Assembly: GCF_000756305.1 (NCBI RefSeq)
Contig: NZ_JRFE01000006.1
Location: 252,913-316,912 of the forward strand
Origin: Myxosarcina sp. GI1
GTDB lineage: Bacteria; Cyanobacteriota; Cyanobacteriia; Cyanobacteriales; Xenococcaceae
Direction of reading: 5' to 3'
DNA length: 64,000 bases
Below the pieces are notes generated by a model. The model saw only the letters and a list, made by a program, of their open reading frames with translations, was not told the origin of the DNA and did no database searches. This document shows, piece after piece, positions 54,220 through 62,726 of the stretch. Both the position numbers and the translations under genes were made by a program. Within the stretch, counting starts at the first letter, position 1; every line of letters starts with the position of its first letter.

Positions 54220-56328
54220 TCAGTTAAAAAAATCTGCCACAGTTTGTACTAATCGTAATGGATTTAAAGGTTTAGTCAAATAGGCTTGATAACCACTGGC
54301 TAAAGCCCGCTGGCGATCTTCTTCTCTGGCATAAGCGGTTAAAGCGATCGCGACTATCTGTTCTCCGATTTGAGAAGGTAATGCCCGAATCTGTTCGATG
54401 AGAGTGTAGCCATCCATATCGGGCATAGCAAGATCGCCGATCAGTACGTATGGTTGAAAAGAGTCGATAATTGTCAAAACTTCATTTGCCGATGTAACCG
54501 TTCTCACCTCAGCACCGTAGGAGGTTAATACTGCCGTTAATAAATTTCTAGCATCGGCGCGATCGTCAACCGCTAAAATACGAATTCCTGTCAGATCGAG
54601 TTCTGAGGGCGGCAATTCCCTGGTGCCGTTGCTATCGAGAGGAACCTGTAGTAACGGAAGTTCGATCGTAAAGGTCGCCCCGAGTCCTTCACCCGAACTG
54701 TCAGCGATAATGGTTCCATCGTGGGCTTCTACCAAATAGCGGACAATGGCTAAACCCAAACCCAGACCGCCAAACTCTCGGGTAGTAGAAGCATCTTGCT
54801 GACGGAAAGATTCAAAAATATAGGGCAGAAAATCGGGGGCGATACCTTTTCCCGTATCGCTAACGGTAATTTGGGCAAGATCTTCTATCCGCTCTAACCG
54901 AATATCTACCCGACCTCCTGAAGGCGTAAATTTAATGGCATTAGATAGCAAATTCCAGACAATCTGCTGAAGACGTACCGGATCTCCCCATACTTTTTCC
55001 GAGGAAGATAGATCGGAATTTAGGGAAATAGAAATAGATTTAGATTCGGCTATGGTTTTAAGTGTTTCAATCGCTGCCACAACGACCGAGTTAAGAGCGA
55101 CCGCAGTTGGCTTCAGTCTCAGTTTTTTTTCTAAAATTCTTGCTACATCCAGAAGATCGTCAATCAACTGAGTTTGAACTTTAGCATTTCGTTCGATAGC
55201 GGCAAGTCCTTTAGCCATTTGAGTCGAGTCTAATTTCTGCTTTTGCAGCAAAATCGACCAGCCCAAGATGGGGTTAAGAGGCGATCGCAATTCGTGAGAG
55301 AGAATAGAGAGAAATTCATCTTTTACGCGATTGGCGCGTTCGGCTTCTTGCCTTGCTTCTCGTTCTCGTTCTAAAAGCTGACTGAGTTCGGCTGCGGTTT
55401 GTAGCTGTTCGATTAGGTCGGCAGCCTGACGGGTTAGCACCTCAAGCAGATTGAGTTCCCGTTCTAGAGGTTGATGGGGTTTGCGCCAATGGGCAGAAAT
55501 CATACCCACGATATGACCAGTCCGAGTGAGCAATGGTGTGGTGTATACAGATCTAATATCAGACAGACGAAAAGCCTCATAAGTCATTACGTCAGCGATA
55601 AAATCGCAGGTTTCGATATCTGGCACAAATACTCGTTCGCCTTTGTTTAAAGCCATGCCGCATACACAGGGCGAATCACTTCTTACCCGTTGCCAAGAGG
55701 CAATCGATTGCGGAGCGAAGCCTCGGGATGCCAGCAGGAGTAGCTCGTTTTGTTGCATATCGAGCATCTGCAAACTACCCATATCCGATCGCATTAAGGC
55801 AATGGTTGCATCTAGAATTTGCTCGTAAAGAGAGTTAACATCGTCTTCCTGAATTAATTGGCTGCTAATTAGCTGTAGCTGTTTGGTAGCGTTTAATTCT
55901 GCCTTCAGTATCGCCTCACTTTCTTTTAAGGCGGTTTCGGCTTGTAGACGAGCGCGACGTTCATCGGCTTCCCGTAAAGCTCGATGGACGCAAGGCACTA
56001 ACCGCTCCAACCGTTGCTTGAGAACATAGTCGGTAGCTCCCTGTTTGATTGATTCGATCGCCAATTCTTCTCCCAAACTGCCAGAGACAAAGATAAATGG
56101 CATTTCAGGACACAGACGGCGAGCAATTTTTAAGGCAGAAGCACCATCAAAACCAGGAACGGCATAGTCTGCCAAAATCAGGTCAAACCGCTTAGTTTCT
56201 AGAGCTTCGATAAACTCAGCACGAGTGTCTGCCAACCACAGTTCGCAGTCAATACCGCCATCATTTAGGGTGGCTAGTAGTACTTCGGCATCTAAGGGAC
56301 TGTCTTCTAGTAAGAGAAAGTTTAACAT
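54220..56328 (-). CDS. Hybrid histidine kinase (REC-GAF-HK-REC)
   Basis: N-terminal receiver (LLEDSPLDAEVLLATL, phospho-Asp in FDLILADYAVPGFDG ~54), coiled coil (~120-145), GAF (~150-315, CGMALNKGERVFVPDIE), HisKA with LSILSHELRSPLNPILGWSI (phospho-His ~348), ATPase (LSNAIKFTPSGG, FGGLGLGLAIVRYLVEAHDG) and a C-terminal receiver (VLIGDLAMPDMDGYTL, Asp ~622). 702 residues, soluble. Typical of cyanobacterial phosphorelay hubs; could act with the Hpt protein at 49.3 kb. Confidence 0.88.
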   Translation of the reverse strand: MLNFLLLEDSPLDAEVLLATLNDGGIDCELWLADTRAEFIEALETKRFDLILADYAVPGFDGASALKIARRLCPEMPFIFVSGSLGEELAIESIKQGATDYVLKQRLERLVPCVHRALREADERRARLQAETALKESEAILKAELNATKQLQLISSQLIQEDDVNSLYEQILDATIALMRSDMGSLQMLDMQQNELLLLASRGFAPQSIASWQRVRSDSPCVCGMALNKGERVFVPDIETCDFIADVMTYEAFRLSDIRSVYTTPLLTRTGHIVGMISAHWRKPHQPLERELNLLEVLTRQAADLIEQLQTAAELSQLLEREREARQEAERANRVKDEFLSILSHELRSPLNPILGWSILLQKQKLDSTQMAKGLAAIERNAKVQTQLIDDLLDVARILEKKLRLKPTAVALNSVVVAAIETLKTIAESKSISISLNSDLSSSEKVWGDPVRLQQIVWNLLSNAIKFTPSGGRVDIRLERIEDLAQITVSDTGKGIAPDFLPYIFESFRQQDASTTREFGGLGLGLAIVRYLVEAHDGTIIADSSGEGLGATFTIELPLLQVPLDSNGTRELPPSELDLTGIRILAVDDRADARNLLTAVLTSYGAEVRTVTSANEVLTIIDSFQPYVLIGDLAMPDMDGYTLIEQIRALPSQIGEQIVAIALTAYAREEDRQRALASGYQAYLTKPLNPLRLVQTVADFFN

Positions 56329-56423
56329 TTAGCATTAAATATTTTGGCGTTGCATCATCATTTAAAGGGTAATGGGTAAGAGGTATTGTGCATTGGTGAC
56401 AAGTTAAGGCTCTGTGTCGGTTG

Positions 56424-57059
56424 TCAAGAGGGATTCGGAGACAAGTCCAGAGGGGGCATAGCTCTTTTAGGGCGAGGGGATTTGACTATCTCCAAGTCGC
56501 GATTTTCAGGTGCAGTTAGATAGGCGACAATATTGGTGACATTGCCTTGATTTAATGCTTGGGTAAAATGATAAATTCCGCGAAAAACCATTTCTACAGA
56601 AATAGAATTTATAGGTAAGGTAAGCTCGTCAGCAATCTCATCAGAGAGAGCGAGGAGAAGAGCAGAGAAAAGCCATGTTGCCCAGATTTGTAATTTAATC
56701 CCATTAATCGAACGCCACTTGCTTCAAGTCGGGGAACCCGCCCAACGCAGTGGCTCACCAGTCCACAAGTAACTCAAACCTAGCAACCGTTTAAGTAGAA
56801 GAAAACTTTCTTCGATTCGCCAGCGACGTGAGTAGAGAGCGCCAACCACAAAGGGAGGTAAAATCTTGGGGTCAAGTACCGAAGTAAGATATCGATACCA
56901 GCTACGACCATGACGAATCTCAACTAAACGCAAATCCAGAATGGGATTACCTTTAGGTTTGACCAAATCCTCTAGCTGTTGAGCAATTACTTTATTATCT
57001 ATATTGGGATGAGTTCTATTTCTGGCGTGGTCTCTGATGCTTTTTTGTGAGTGTGCCAT
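56424..57059 (-). pseudogene. IS4-group transposase, C-terminal part, interrupted
   Basis: RHGRSWYRYLTSVLDPKILP, FVVGALYSRRWRIEESFLLL (with the Y-R-x2-W-x-I-E motif of DDE transposases) and LLGLSYLWTG are followed by 45 inserted bases with an in-frame stop, after which the same frame resumes SINGIKLQIWATWLF ... MVFRGIYHF ... APENRDLEIV to a stop at 56424. The N-terminal half with the first catalytic Asp residues is gone. Confidence 0.8.
56714..56756. repeat. 43-bp hairpin element inserted in the transposase
   Basis: GCCACT and AGTGGC close a hairpin with inner CGGG-GAAC-CCG pairing. It is flanked by the dinucleotide AC on both sides, and removing element plus one AC restores the transposase frame (W-T-G-S-I-N-G). 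A recent REP/MITE-like insertion with 2-bp target duplication. Confidence 0.7.
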
Positions 57060-57202
57060 TTAACTTACGATTCGAGCGCTCTGGAGGACAAAATTGATAT
57101 TTACTACCCAGTTTAAAATTCCAACACTCCATAACTTGACTACATTTGACAACTTTTACTTTTTCTTAACTTGTCACCAATGGGCAATAGCTCATTAAAA
57201 AA

Positions 57203-58141
57203 TTAGCCAAAACTTATTATTGGTCCTTGAGGAACGATACCGCTAGGATTGATATGAGGATGACTTTGATAATAGTGCAGTTTGATATGTTCTAGATTGC
57301 AAGTTTCTTTAACTCCTGGATGCTGATAGATTTTTTTGAGATAGCTCCACAAATTAGGATAATCCCAAATATGGCGCAGATTGCATTTAAAGTGTACGTA
57401 GTAAACGGCATCAAAACGAAATAGGGTAGTAAACATACAAATGTCGGCTTCTGTTAGTACGTCGCCGCAGAGATATTGCTGTTTATCTAATACTTTTTCC
57501 CAGTAATTCAAAGCGGAAAATAATTCTGTAACTGCTTCCTCGTAAGCAGCTTGCGATCGCGCAAATCCTGCTCGGTAAACGCCATTGTTAATTGGTTGAT
57601 AGATATCGTCGATCGCCTTGTCAATTTCTGTTTGTAGCTTTTGAGGATATAAATCTACAGAGTTTTTGGCAATTGCTTCTAGTTCCGTATCTAACATTCG
57701 TATAATTTCGCGAGATTCGTTATTAACTATCGTTCCAGTTTGCTTGTCCCACAAAATAGGTACGGTAACTCTGCCTGTATAGTTGGGGTCGGCTTTGGCA
57801 TATACTTCTCTTAAATAACTGGCATGATTGACAGTATCGGGAACGGTGTCTTTAAAATCAGAAAATTCCCATCCGCCTTCTGCCATCAACGGATCGACTA
57901 CTGAGATGCTAATAGCATCTTCTAATCCCTTCAAACTTCGCATAATTAAAGTGCGATGTGCCCAGGGACAGGCATAGGAAACATAAAGATGGTATCTGTC
58001 GGCGGCGGTAGGAAAACCACTAGAACCGTCAGCAGTTAGGCGATCGCGAAAGGTGGTAGGATTGCGCTGAAAACGCCCTTTATCGTCTTTTTCGTATTCT
58101 TCGTTTGTCCATTTACCATCGATCATCATTCCCGTTGCCAT
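57203..58141 (-). CDS. Glutathionyl-hydroquinone reductase (YqjG/ECM4-type GST)
   Basis: Omega/Xi-class glutathione transferase: YHLYVSYACPWAHRTLIMRS with the catalytic Cys (~residue 54), VPILWDKQTGTIVNNESREI (cis-Pro and glutathione site), and a C-terminal helical domain with GDVLTEADICMFTTLFRFDA. Reduces glutathionyl-quinones. 312 residues, normal. ATG 58141. Confidence 0.9.
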   Translation of the reverse strand: MATGMMIDGKWTNEEYEKDDKGRFQRNPTTFRDRLTADGSSGFPTAADRYHLYVSYACPWAHRTLIMRSLKGLEDAISISVVDPLMAEGGWEFSDFKDTVPDTVNHASYLREVYAKADPNYTGRVTVPILWDKQTGTIVNNESREIIRMLDTELEAIAKNSVDLYPQKLQTEIDKAIDDIYQPINNGVYRAGFARSQAAYEEAVTELFSALNYWEKVLDKQQYLCGDVLTEADICMFTTLFRFDAVYYVHFKCNLRHIWDYPNLWSYLKKIYQHPGVKETCNLEHIKLHYYQSHPHINPSGIVPQGPIISFG

Positions 58142-58332
58142 AATCTCGCTCCCATTTCTCTAGATAGCTATTGCGATCGCCTTTATATTAGTGTCTGAGG
58201 CAATCTTCTGTTTAATTTTAAACTTTCACCAATTGTTCGACTAATTTCAAGCTAAAAATACTGGTAAATTTGCGGTTAGGTAATTATAGCCACAGAGCAT
58301 AGGCTAGAAGAGATGTCATGGTTGAGTAGCTG

Positions 58333-59007
58333 ATGCTGGCAAGAGTTTGGAGTGCTGCGATCGCAGGAATTGACGCGATTAAGGTAGGGGTAGAAGTAGA
58401 CATATCGGGAGGACTGCCAAAGGTTATCGTCGTGGGGTTGCCCGATATGGCAGTACAGGAATCTAGAGAGAGGGTGAGAGCAGCATTAAAAAATGCAGGT
58501 TTTGCTTTCCCCGTACGTAAAATCGTAATCAATCTCACGCCAGCCGATTTACGCAAAGAAGGACCGAGTTTCGATCTGCCTATTAGCGTGGGAATTTTAG
58601 CGGCATCCGAACAGATTAATCCCCAACTGTTAGGAGACTACTTATTTTATGGCGAGGTTTCTTTAGACGGTACTTTAAGAGCGGTGTCGGGAGTTTTACC
58701 CATCGCTGCTGCCGCTCAAAAATTAGGCATTACGGGTTTGGTAGTACCTGCTAATAACGCCCAAGAAGCAGCTGTGGTTAAAGACTTAAACGTTTTTGGC
58801 TTTAATCACCTAAAAGAAGTAGCCAGCTTTTTAGATCGTCCTCAGCAACATCAGCCAGTAACTTTAGAAACTAGCTCGGCAAAACCACAGCTTTATGATT
58901 ATGCCAATCTTAAAGACGTTAAAGGTCAAGTTCACGCTCGTCGCGCTTTAGAAATTGCTGCGGCAGGAGGGCATAATTACCTGTTATCTGCATCTAAAAC
59001 GCTGTAA
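58333..59007 (+). pseudogene. comM: ComM (YifB, Mg-chelatase-like ATPase), truncated
   Basis: Intact N-terminal domain: VWSAAIAGIDAIKVGVEVDI, GLPKVIVVGLPDMAVQESRE, RKIVINLTPADLRKEGPSFD, and the start of the AAA domain to AAAGGHNYLL. At that point, just before the Walker A loop expected next (GPPGSGKT), homology stops and five unrelated residues (ASKTL) and a stop follow. About 285 of some 510 residues are missing. ComM helps branch migration during natural transformation. The break coincides with the left copy of a direct repeat and with the loss of HIP1 sites. Confidence 0.88.
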
Positions 59008-59053
59008 TCCAAAATATAAAAGCTTTTTGCTTTATGGACATATCCACTAAGCT
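58991..59053 (+). repeat. Left copy of an imperfect direct repeat
   Basis: Begins ATCTAAAACGCT at the comM break, then AAAAGCTTTTTGCTTT and GGACATATCCACTAAGCT. The partner is at 60298-60366. Possibly the junction of an inserted segment. Confidence 0.55.
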
Positions 59054-59056
59054 TAA

Positions 59057-59716
59057 TTAAAGATATTTTCTAATCAAACGCCCTTCCTCTATGAAATTTA
59101 AAGGAAAGCCTATACTGTTATTGGGCAACAAAGAAAGGATTGTCATGTAGTCATCATACCGCTGCACGAAGCGAAACTCGCCGAAGCGAGCGGTAGCCCA
59201 TTTTTCAGTAATTTTATTTTTAGCCTGACAGTCAAAGATCCAGAAGCAAGTGATTTTTTGCTTGGCAAAATGTGCCGTTTCGGTATCTAAAGATTCTAGA
59301 GAGATGGGTTCGGTTTGATATTTGTAAACGATTTTTGGTTTGTTTCCGTCCAAAAGAAAAATACAGTCGCGATCGTTATGTTTGACGCTCAAAAAATATA
59401 GATTTGCATCAATTGTAAGCTCTTTTAAATATTCTTTCAGCCAAAGTATTACTGGCTTTTCTTGTGAATAAGGGTTAAGCCGAGGAGAAATACTATGGGT
59501 TTCTGGAATGATATTAAGTGTAAAACTAAATCTACTACTGCTAATTTTAAAGCCGCAGACTTTCATTTCGTAAGCCGCAAACTGCGATCTCTTCTTGTAT
59601 AATTTTGGACGATTTTTTGCTTCTCGCAGACTATTTGGTGTTGAGCGTAAGTAAAGATTGGAAACTTTTTGGTTCTCAATTAATTTAACAGGGCTTTTGA
59701 TTTCATTCAATCTCAA
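59057..59716 (-). CDS. Unknown protein coupled to the CoiA-like gene
   Basis: 219 residues, soluble. Its beginning (MRLNEIKSPVKLIENQKVSN) overlaps the end of the CoiA-like gene by 14 bp. Near the C-terminus EKWATARFGEFRFVQRYDD resembles the end of its neighbour (KKWCERTAGEVRFFEIE), so it may be a distant paralogue or adaptor of the same domain. No catalytic motif is recognised. Confidence 0.55.
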   Translation of the reverse strand: MRLNEIKSPVKLIENQKVSNLYLRSTPNSLREAKNRPKLYKKRSQFAAYEMKVCGFKISSSRFSFTLNIIPETHSISPRLNPYSQEKPVILWLKEYLKELTIDANLYFLSVKHNDRDCIFLLDGNKPKIVYKYQTEPISLESLDTETAHFAKQKITCFWIFDCQAKNKITEKWATARFGEFRFVQRYDDYMTILSLLPNNSIGFPLNFIEEGRLIRKYL

Positions 59717-60251
59717 AAAATCTTACCTCCCCAGCAGTGCGCTCGCACCACTTTTTTATCTCTGGATTCAAAGATTTTCGCCCAAAATACCAGTAGGGCG
59801 CAATACCCAATGATTGATAATCCTGGTTTCTGCTTTCTAGCTCTTTTACAGTAATCGGAGAAATTTGCGCTTCGTGAGCTTCGACAGGTACATCTCTATA
59901 AAGCAGGGCGACATCGATAATTCTGCCAATTGCTTTGACGGGACATTCAATATCGACTCGATAGTTATTTCTAAGTTCCTTGCTAAGTTCGCTCAGTCTT
60001 TTAGTTAATAAGTCGTATATTATTTTCTTACACTCTAGATGAACCCAGCTTTCTCCTGCTGAGGGGCATTTTTGTGGCGGAGCGTTGTGAACGAAGTGTA
60101 ATAAGTATCCTACGCGCTCGCGACAATGCATTGCCGCACCACAATAAATACAGACAATATTTTGGTGCTTGGCGATTAACTCTAGTTTGGAAGAATAATT
60201 AAAAGATATTATTTTCTGTTTGGTAGCAGCATCTAAAGCTTTAAAAGGCAT
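59703..60251 (-). CDS. CoiA-like competence/nuclease protein
   Basis: Zinc-finger start IVCIYCGAAMHCRERVGYLL-HFVH followed by a PD-(D/E)XK-type nuclease core: ESWVHLECKKIIYDLL, ECPVKAIGRIIDVALLYRDV, PVEAHEAQISPITVKEL. This layout is that of CoiA, which promotes recombination of incoming DNA during transformation. ATG 60251 (MPFKALDAA) is chosen over an upstream non-ATG extension. 182 residues, shorter than firmicute CoiA. The next gene is translationally coupled. Confidence 0.7.
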   Translation of the reverse strand: MPFKALDAATKQKIISFNYSSKLELIAKHQNIVCIYCGAAMHCRERVGYLLHFVHNAPPQKCPSAGESWVHLECKKIIYDLLTKRLSELSKELRNNYRVDIECPVKAIGRIIDVALLYRDVPVEAHEAQISPITVKELESRNQDYQSLGIAPYWYFGRKSLNPEIKKWCERTAGEVRFFEIE

Positions 60252-60297
60252 ATTAAAACACACCCTCGATATCACTGGTACGAACTTATTTTATCCG

Positions 60298-60366
60298 TAT
60301 CTAAAATGCTTCAGCTTTACTTTTAAAAGCTTTTTACTTTGTATTTATAGACACATCTATCAAGCT
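60298..60366 (+). repeat. Right copy of an imperfect direct repeat
   Basis: TATCTAAAATGCT, AAAAGCTTTTTACTTT and AGACACATCTATCAAGCT, aligning in order with 58991-59053 with one small gap. The two copies bracket the CoiA-like pair. Confidence 0.55.
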
Positions 60367-60632
60367 ACCGTATTACCTTTCAAATACCGAAGAATGACAT
60401 TGTATGTGTAACCGCTATGCTTCCAATATATAGAATGCTCTTTTCGTAATTCGTCTATCTTCTTAAATGCTTGCACCAACCTTCTCTTCGCCTTGTCATA
60501 ACCAAGCGATTCGCAAAGACGATGAATCTCTTGCCCACGAGAACTTTCTATAGAATCGTTTATGGCGATCAAATGTTTCCAAAAATATATCCCAGAGGAT
60601 TCCAAGCCAGCATTAATCTTTGTCTTATTCAA
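60360..60632 (-). CDS. Unknown hydrophilic protein (90 aa)
   Basis: FWKHLIAINDSIESSRGQEI and YDKAKRRLVQAFKKIDELRK; all helical, basic. Only a TTG start (60632) is available, with a stop a few codons upstream. Not recognised. It lies at the outer edge of the right direct repeat. Confidence 0.4.
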   Translation of the reverse strand: MNKTKINAGLESSGIYFWKHLIAINDSIESSRGQEIHRLCESLGYDKAKRRLVQAFKKIDELRKEHSIYWKHSGYTYNVILRYLKGNTVA

Positions 60633-61047
60633 TAAGCTTCTACGTCTTTTCTAGATGTTTGCGTAATTTGGGCGGCGCATAGGATCGTAAAAAACTATTT
60701 AATTTACTGCCAAACTGTTATTGTAGTTTAACTGAAACTTGGATATAAAAGTAAATTTTTAGTATATTTCATTCTAAAGTTTGCATAAATTTTTTCAAAA
60801 ACCGTATATATCTAGTATAAATTATTAGATATTCTAATTCTAATTTTTGCGTACTTACTCTAGTAGTGATTTCTCTCTTGTCTACATGTAGAATTGTGTG
60901 CGACTATTTAATAGTCCAAAACATGGAGTGATTTTGATGCTACAAGTAGTACAATTAAAACCATCACTAAAATATCTCGAATAGACTATATCATTATCAA
61001 TTAGAGATTGTACAATAAATTCACCACACGAAAAACATAGAAAAATC
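60633..61047. other. Gene-free AT-rich stretch
   Basis: 415 bp, strongly AT-rich, no open frame of note, no hairpin that stands out. It separates divergent orphan genes and presumably holds their promoters. Confidence 0.4.
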
Positions 61048-61284
61048 ATGAAAAAAACTAGTTCTAAAAGAAGAAGGAGCGAAATAAGTTCATCTGAATA
61101 CCGTACCTCAACTAGTTTTGATGATAATTTTTACAATGAAAGAGAAGACGTTTTGCACGAAGCCAGACTTATACATAAAGCTGGAGTGATTCAAGATAAC
61201 GCTTATTTCTCTTCAAGCGAGGCAGATATAAACTTAGAAAACACTAAAAATTTTCAAAAATTAGTTGAAAAATTAGCTAGTTAA
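61048..61284 (+). CDS. Unknown small charged protein (78 aa)
   Basis: Lys/Arg/Ser-rich start (MKKTSSKRRRSEISSSEYR) followed by an acidic half (NEREDVLHEARLIHKAGVIQ). No helix-turn-helix or membrane segment is evident. No strong ribosome site. About 100 bp before the membrane-GAF gene, on the same strand. Not recognised. Confidence 0.45.
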   Translation: MKKTSSKRRRSEISSSEYRTSTSFDDNFYNEREDVLHEARLIHKAGVIQDNAYFSSSEADINLENTKNFQKLVEKLAS

Positions 61285-61385
61285 ATCAAAATTCGACAAA
61301 ATACTTAATTTTCCAGAGTAGGACGGCTTTTAAAAGAATATAGATATGCTATTTTATTTTTTAGTACATCTATGTTCTTTTTTAA

Positions 61386-62534
61386 ATGTTTTATTCATTG
61401 ATGTTATTAAACATTTCTACATCAAGCATTAATATTGAAGAAGTAATAGTATTAGCCTTTGGACTGCTTGGTATTTTATTAGGAATAATATTTGTAACAG
61501 ATGGTTGGCGTTCTCCTTCTGAAAGAGACAGTGGATTTTTGGATAAATCTCCAAAGCTTAGAGGGTTAGTAGCAATAATTGGTGGTGGCGTTATACCCAC
61601 AGTAACAGATTTTTTAAGAATTTTATCGGAAGGAAGTAATGATATATCCTCTAATTTAGCATTATCAATATATACACTATTTGTTGTCTCTACTATACTT
61701 GTTGGACTTTTAGTCCTTATAGTATATTCTTTTATTGTTGCTTACAATGCTCTTCTTGAATCAGGAATTAATAAGAATTTCTTTAAGTTAGCTATAAAAT
61801 CTTTACCGTATGTTGTGATTGCATTTCAGAGTGGTAACGACAGATTCAAATATGAAATTGATAAAATATCTCAAGTTAGTATTGTTTTAAATCAGCAAAA
61901 AGAAATATCAGAAAAACAACGCGACAGTGCAGTAAGCTTTTTAATAGGCGTATTTACAGCTCTAGTTGACAACAATGTAAAGCATATAGCTGGAGCTGTG
62001 AATTTTATTAGATTTATTGAAAAGTATTTTACAATATTCGTTGAGCTTTTTTTGGAAAATTCTTCAACACTTAAATATCATCGAATATCTTTGTATTGCA
62101 GAGATGAAAATGATGACAAACTATATTTTGTAGCAGGAATAAATCCTTGGAATAATCTTCATACAAAAGATCCATTATCATTACAAGATAGTTTTGCGGG
62201 ATGGGCATTAACGCATCCTCAGCAAGTTAATATTTGGACACCTTCTTCTCCAAATAACATTCCTTTTGAGAAAAGAGAAGTTACTAGCAAATATAAGTTT
62301 ATAGCTGCTTGTGCAGTTCTTCCTATAGATAGCATCACGGGAGCTACAAAACCGAAAATGGTTTTATGTATTGATACCGTTAAAGACACAATTGATTGTC
62401 TAAATGAAAATAGCCCCTACAGAGATTTCACCAGAAAAATGATTATTTTTTTATCGATTGTAGTAGCAACCGCTCAAAGTTCAATGGAGGTGTCAGAACA
62501 AGATTTGCTTTCAGAGTCAAAAAAAAGCAAGTAA
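61386..62534 (+). CDS. Membrane protein with C-terminal GAF-like domain
   Basis: Three membrane segments: VIVLAFGLLGILLGIIFVT (~20-38), LRGLVAIIGGGVIPTVTDFL (~58-77) and FVVSTILVGLLVLIVYSFIV (~99-118). The soluble C-terminal half (~170-370) has a GAF-like pattern: HRISLYCRDENDDKLYFVAG, DSFAGWALTHPQQV, and KYKFIAACAVLPID. A membrane-tethered sensor with no visible output domain. Start could also be the Met at residue 6. Not recognised in any known system. Confidence 0.55.
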   Translation: MFYSLMLLNISTSSINIEEVIVLAFGLLGILLGIIFVTDGWRSPSERDSGFLDKSPKLRGLVAIIGGGVIPTVTDFLRILSEGSNDISSNLALSIYTLFVVSTILVGLLVLIVYSFIVAYNALLESGINKNFFKLAIKSLPYVVIAFQSGNDRFKYEIDKISQVSIVLNQQKEISEKQRDSAVSFLIGVFTALVDNNVKHIAGAVNFIRFIEKYFTIFVELFLENSSTLKYHRISLYCRDENDDKLYFVAGINPWNNLHTKDPLSLQDSFAGWALTHPQQVNIWTPSSPNNIPFEKREVTSKYKFIAACAVLPIDSITGATKPKMVLCIDTVKDTIDCLNENSPYRDFTRKMIIFLSIVVATAQSSMEVSEQDLLSESKKSK

Positions 62535-62621
62535 ATTTTGAGAAACAATATGAACAAGGGTGCAAAGTTCTATTAAGCATTTATCTTTAAAATGATTAGA
62601 GAGTAATTACAATAAAAATTG

Positions 62622-62689
62622 TGGAGCGCACGGGAGTTAAACCCGTCAGTGCTGATTTAGGAGATCTGACTGGTAAATCTACGCGCCCC
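62622..62689 (-). tRNA. tRNA-like gene, anticodon CCU (Arg), D-arm deficient
   Basis: 68 nt on the minus strand. A 7-bp acceptor stem (GGGGCGC with GCGCTCC, one G-U), an anticodon arm CAGAT-CTCCTAA-ATCAG (one A-A mismatch) reading CCU, and a T-arm ACGGG-TTTAACT-CCCGT (T instead of C at position 56). Only 14 bases lie between acceptor and anticodon stems, too few for a normal D-arm, and CCA is not encoded. Either a degenerate mobile-element tRNA or a pseudo-tRNA. Confidence 0.45.
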
Positions 62690-62695
62690 GTAAAT

Positions 62696-62720
62696 AAAGC
62701 GACGGTATATCCGTCGCTTT
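62696..62720 (-). terminator. Rho-independent terminator
   Basis: AAAGCGACGG-TATAT-CCGTCGCTTT, a perfect 10-bp stem with T-rich flank on the minus strand; it lies 7 bp after the stop of the winged-helix gene. Confidence 0.75.
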
Positions 62721-62726
62721 AAATAT

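Larger units (their letters stand above)
56391..57182. mobile_element. Decayed IS4-group insertion sequence
   Basis: Bounded by perfect 18-bp inverted repeats CATTGGTGACAAGTTAAG (56391-56408) and its complement (57165-57182); homology extends a few more bases outward (TATTG on both sides). Only 792 bp: the front of the transposase is deleted and the remainder interrupted. It could move only if supplied with transposase in trans. Confidence 0.75.

Noticed and set aside
59160..59205. CTCGC-CGAA-GCGAG hairpin inside the CoiA partner gene
   Set aside because: Fits the coding frame without disrupting it; treated as coincidence, not as an inserted repeat.
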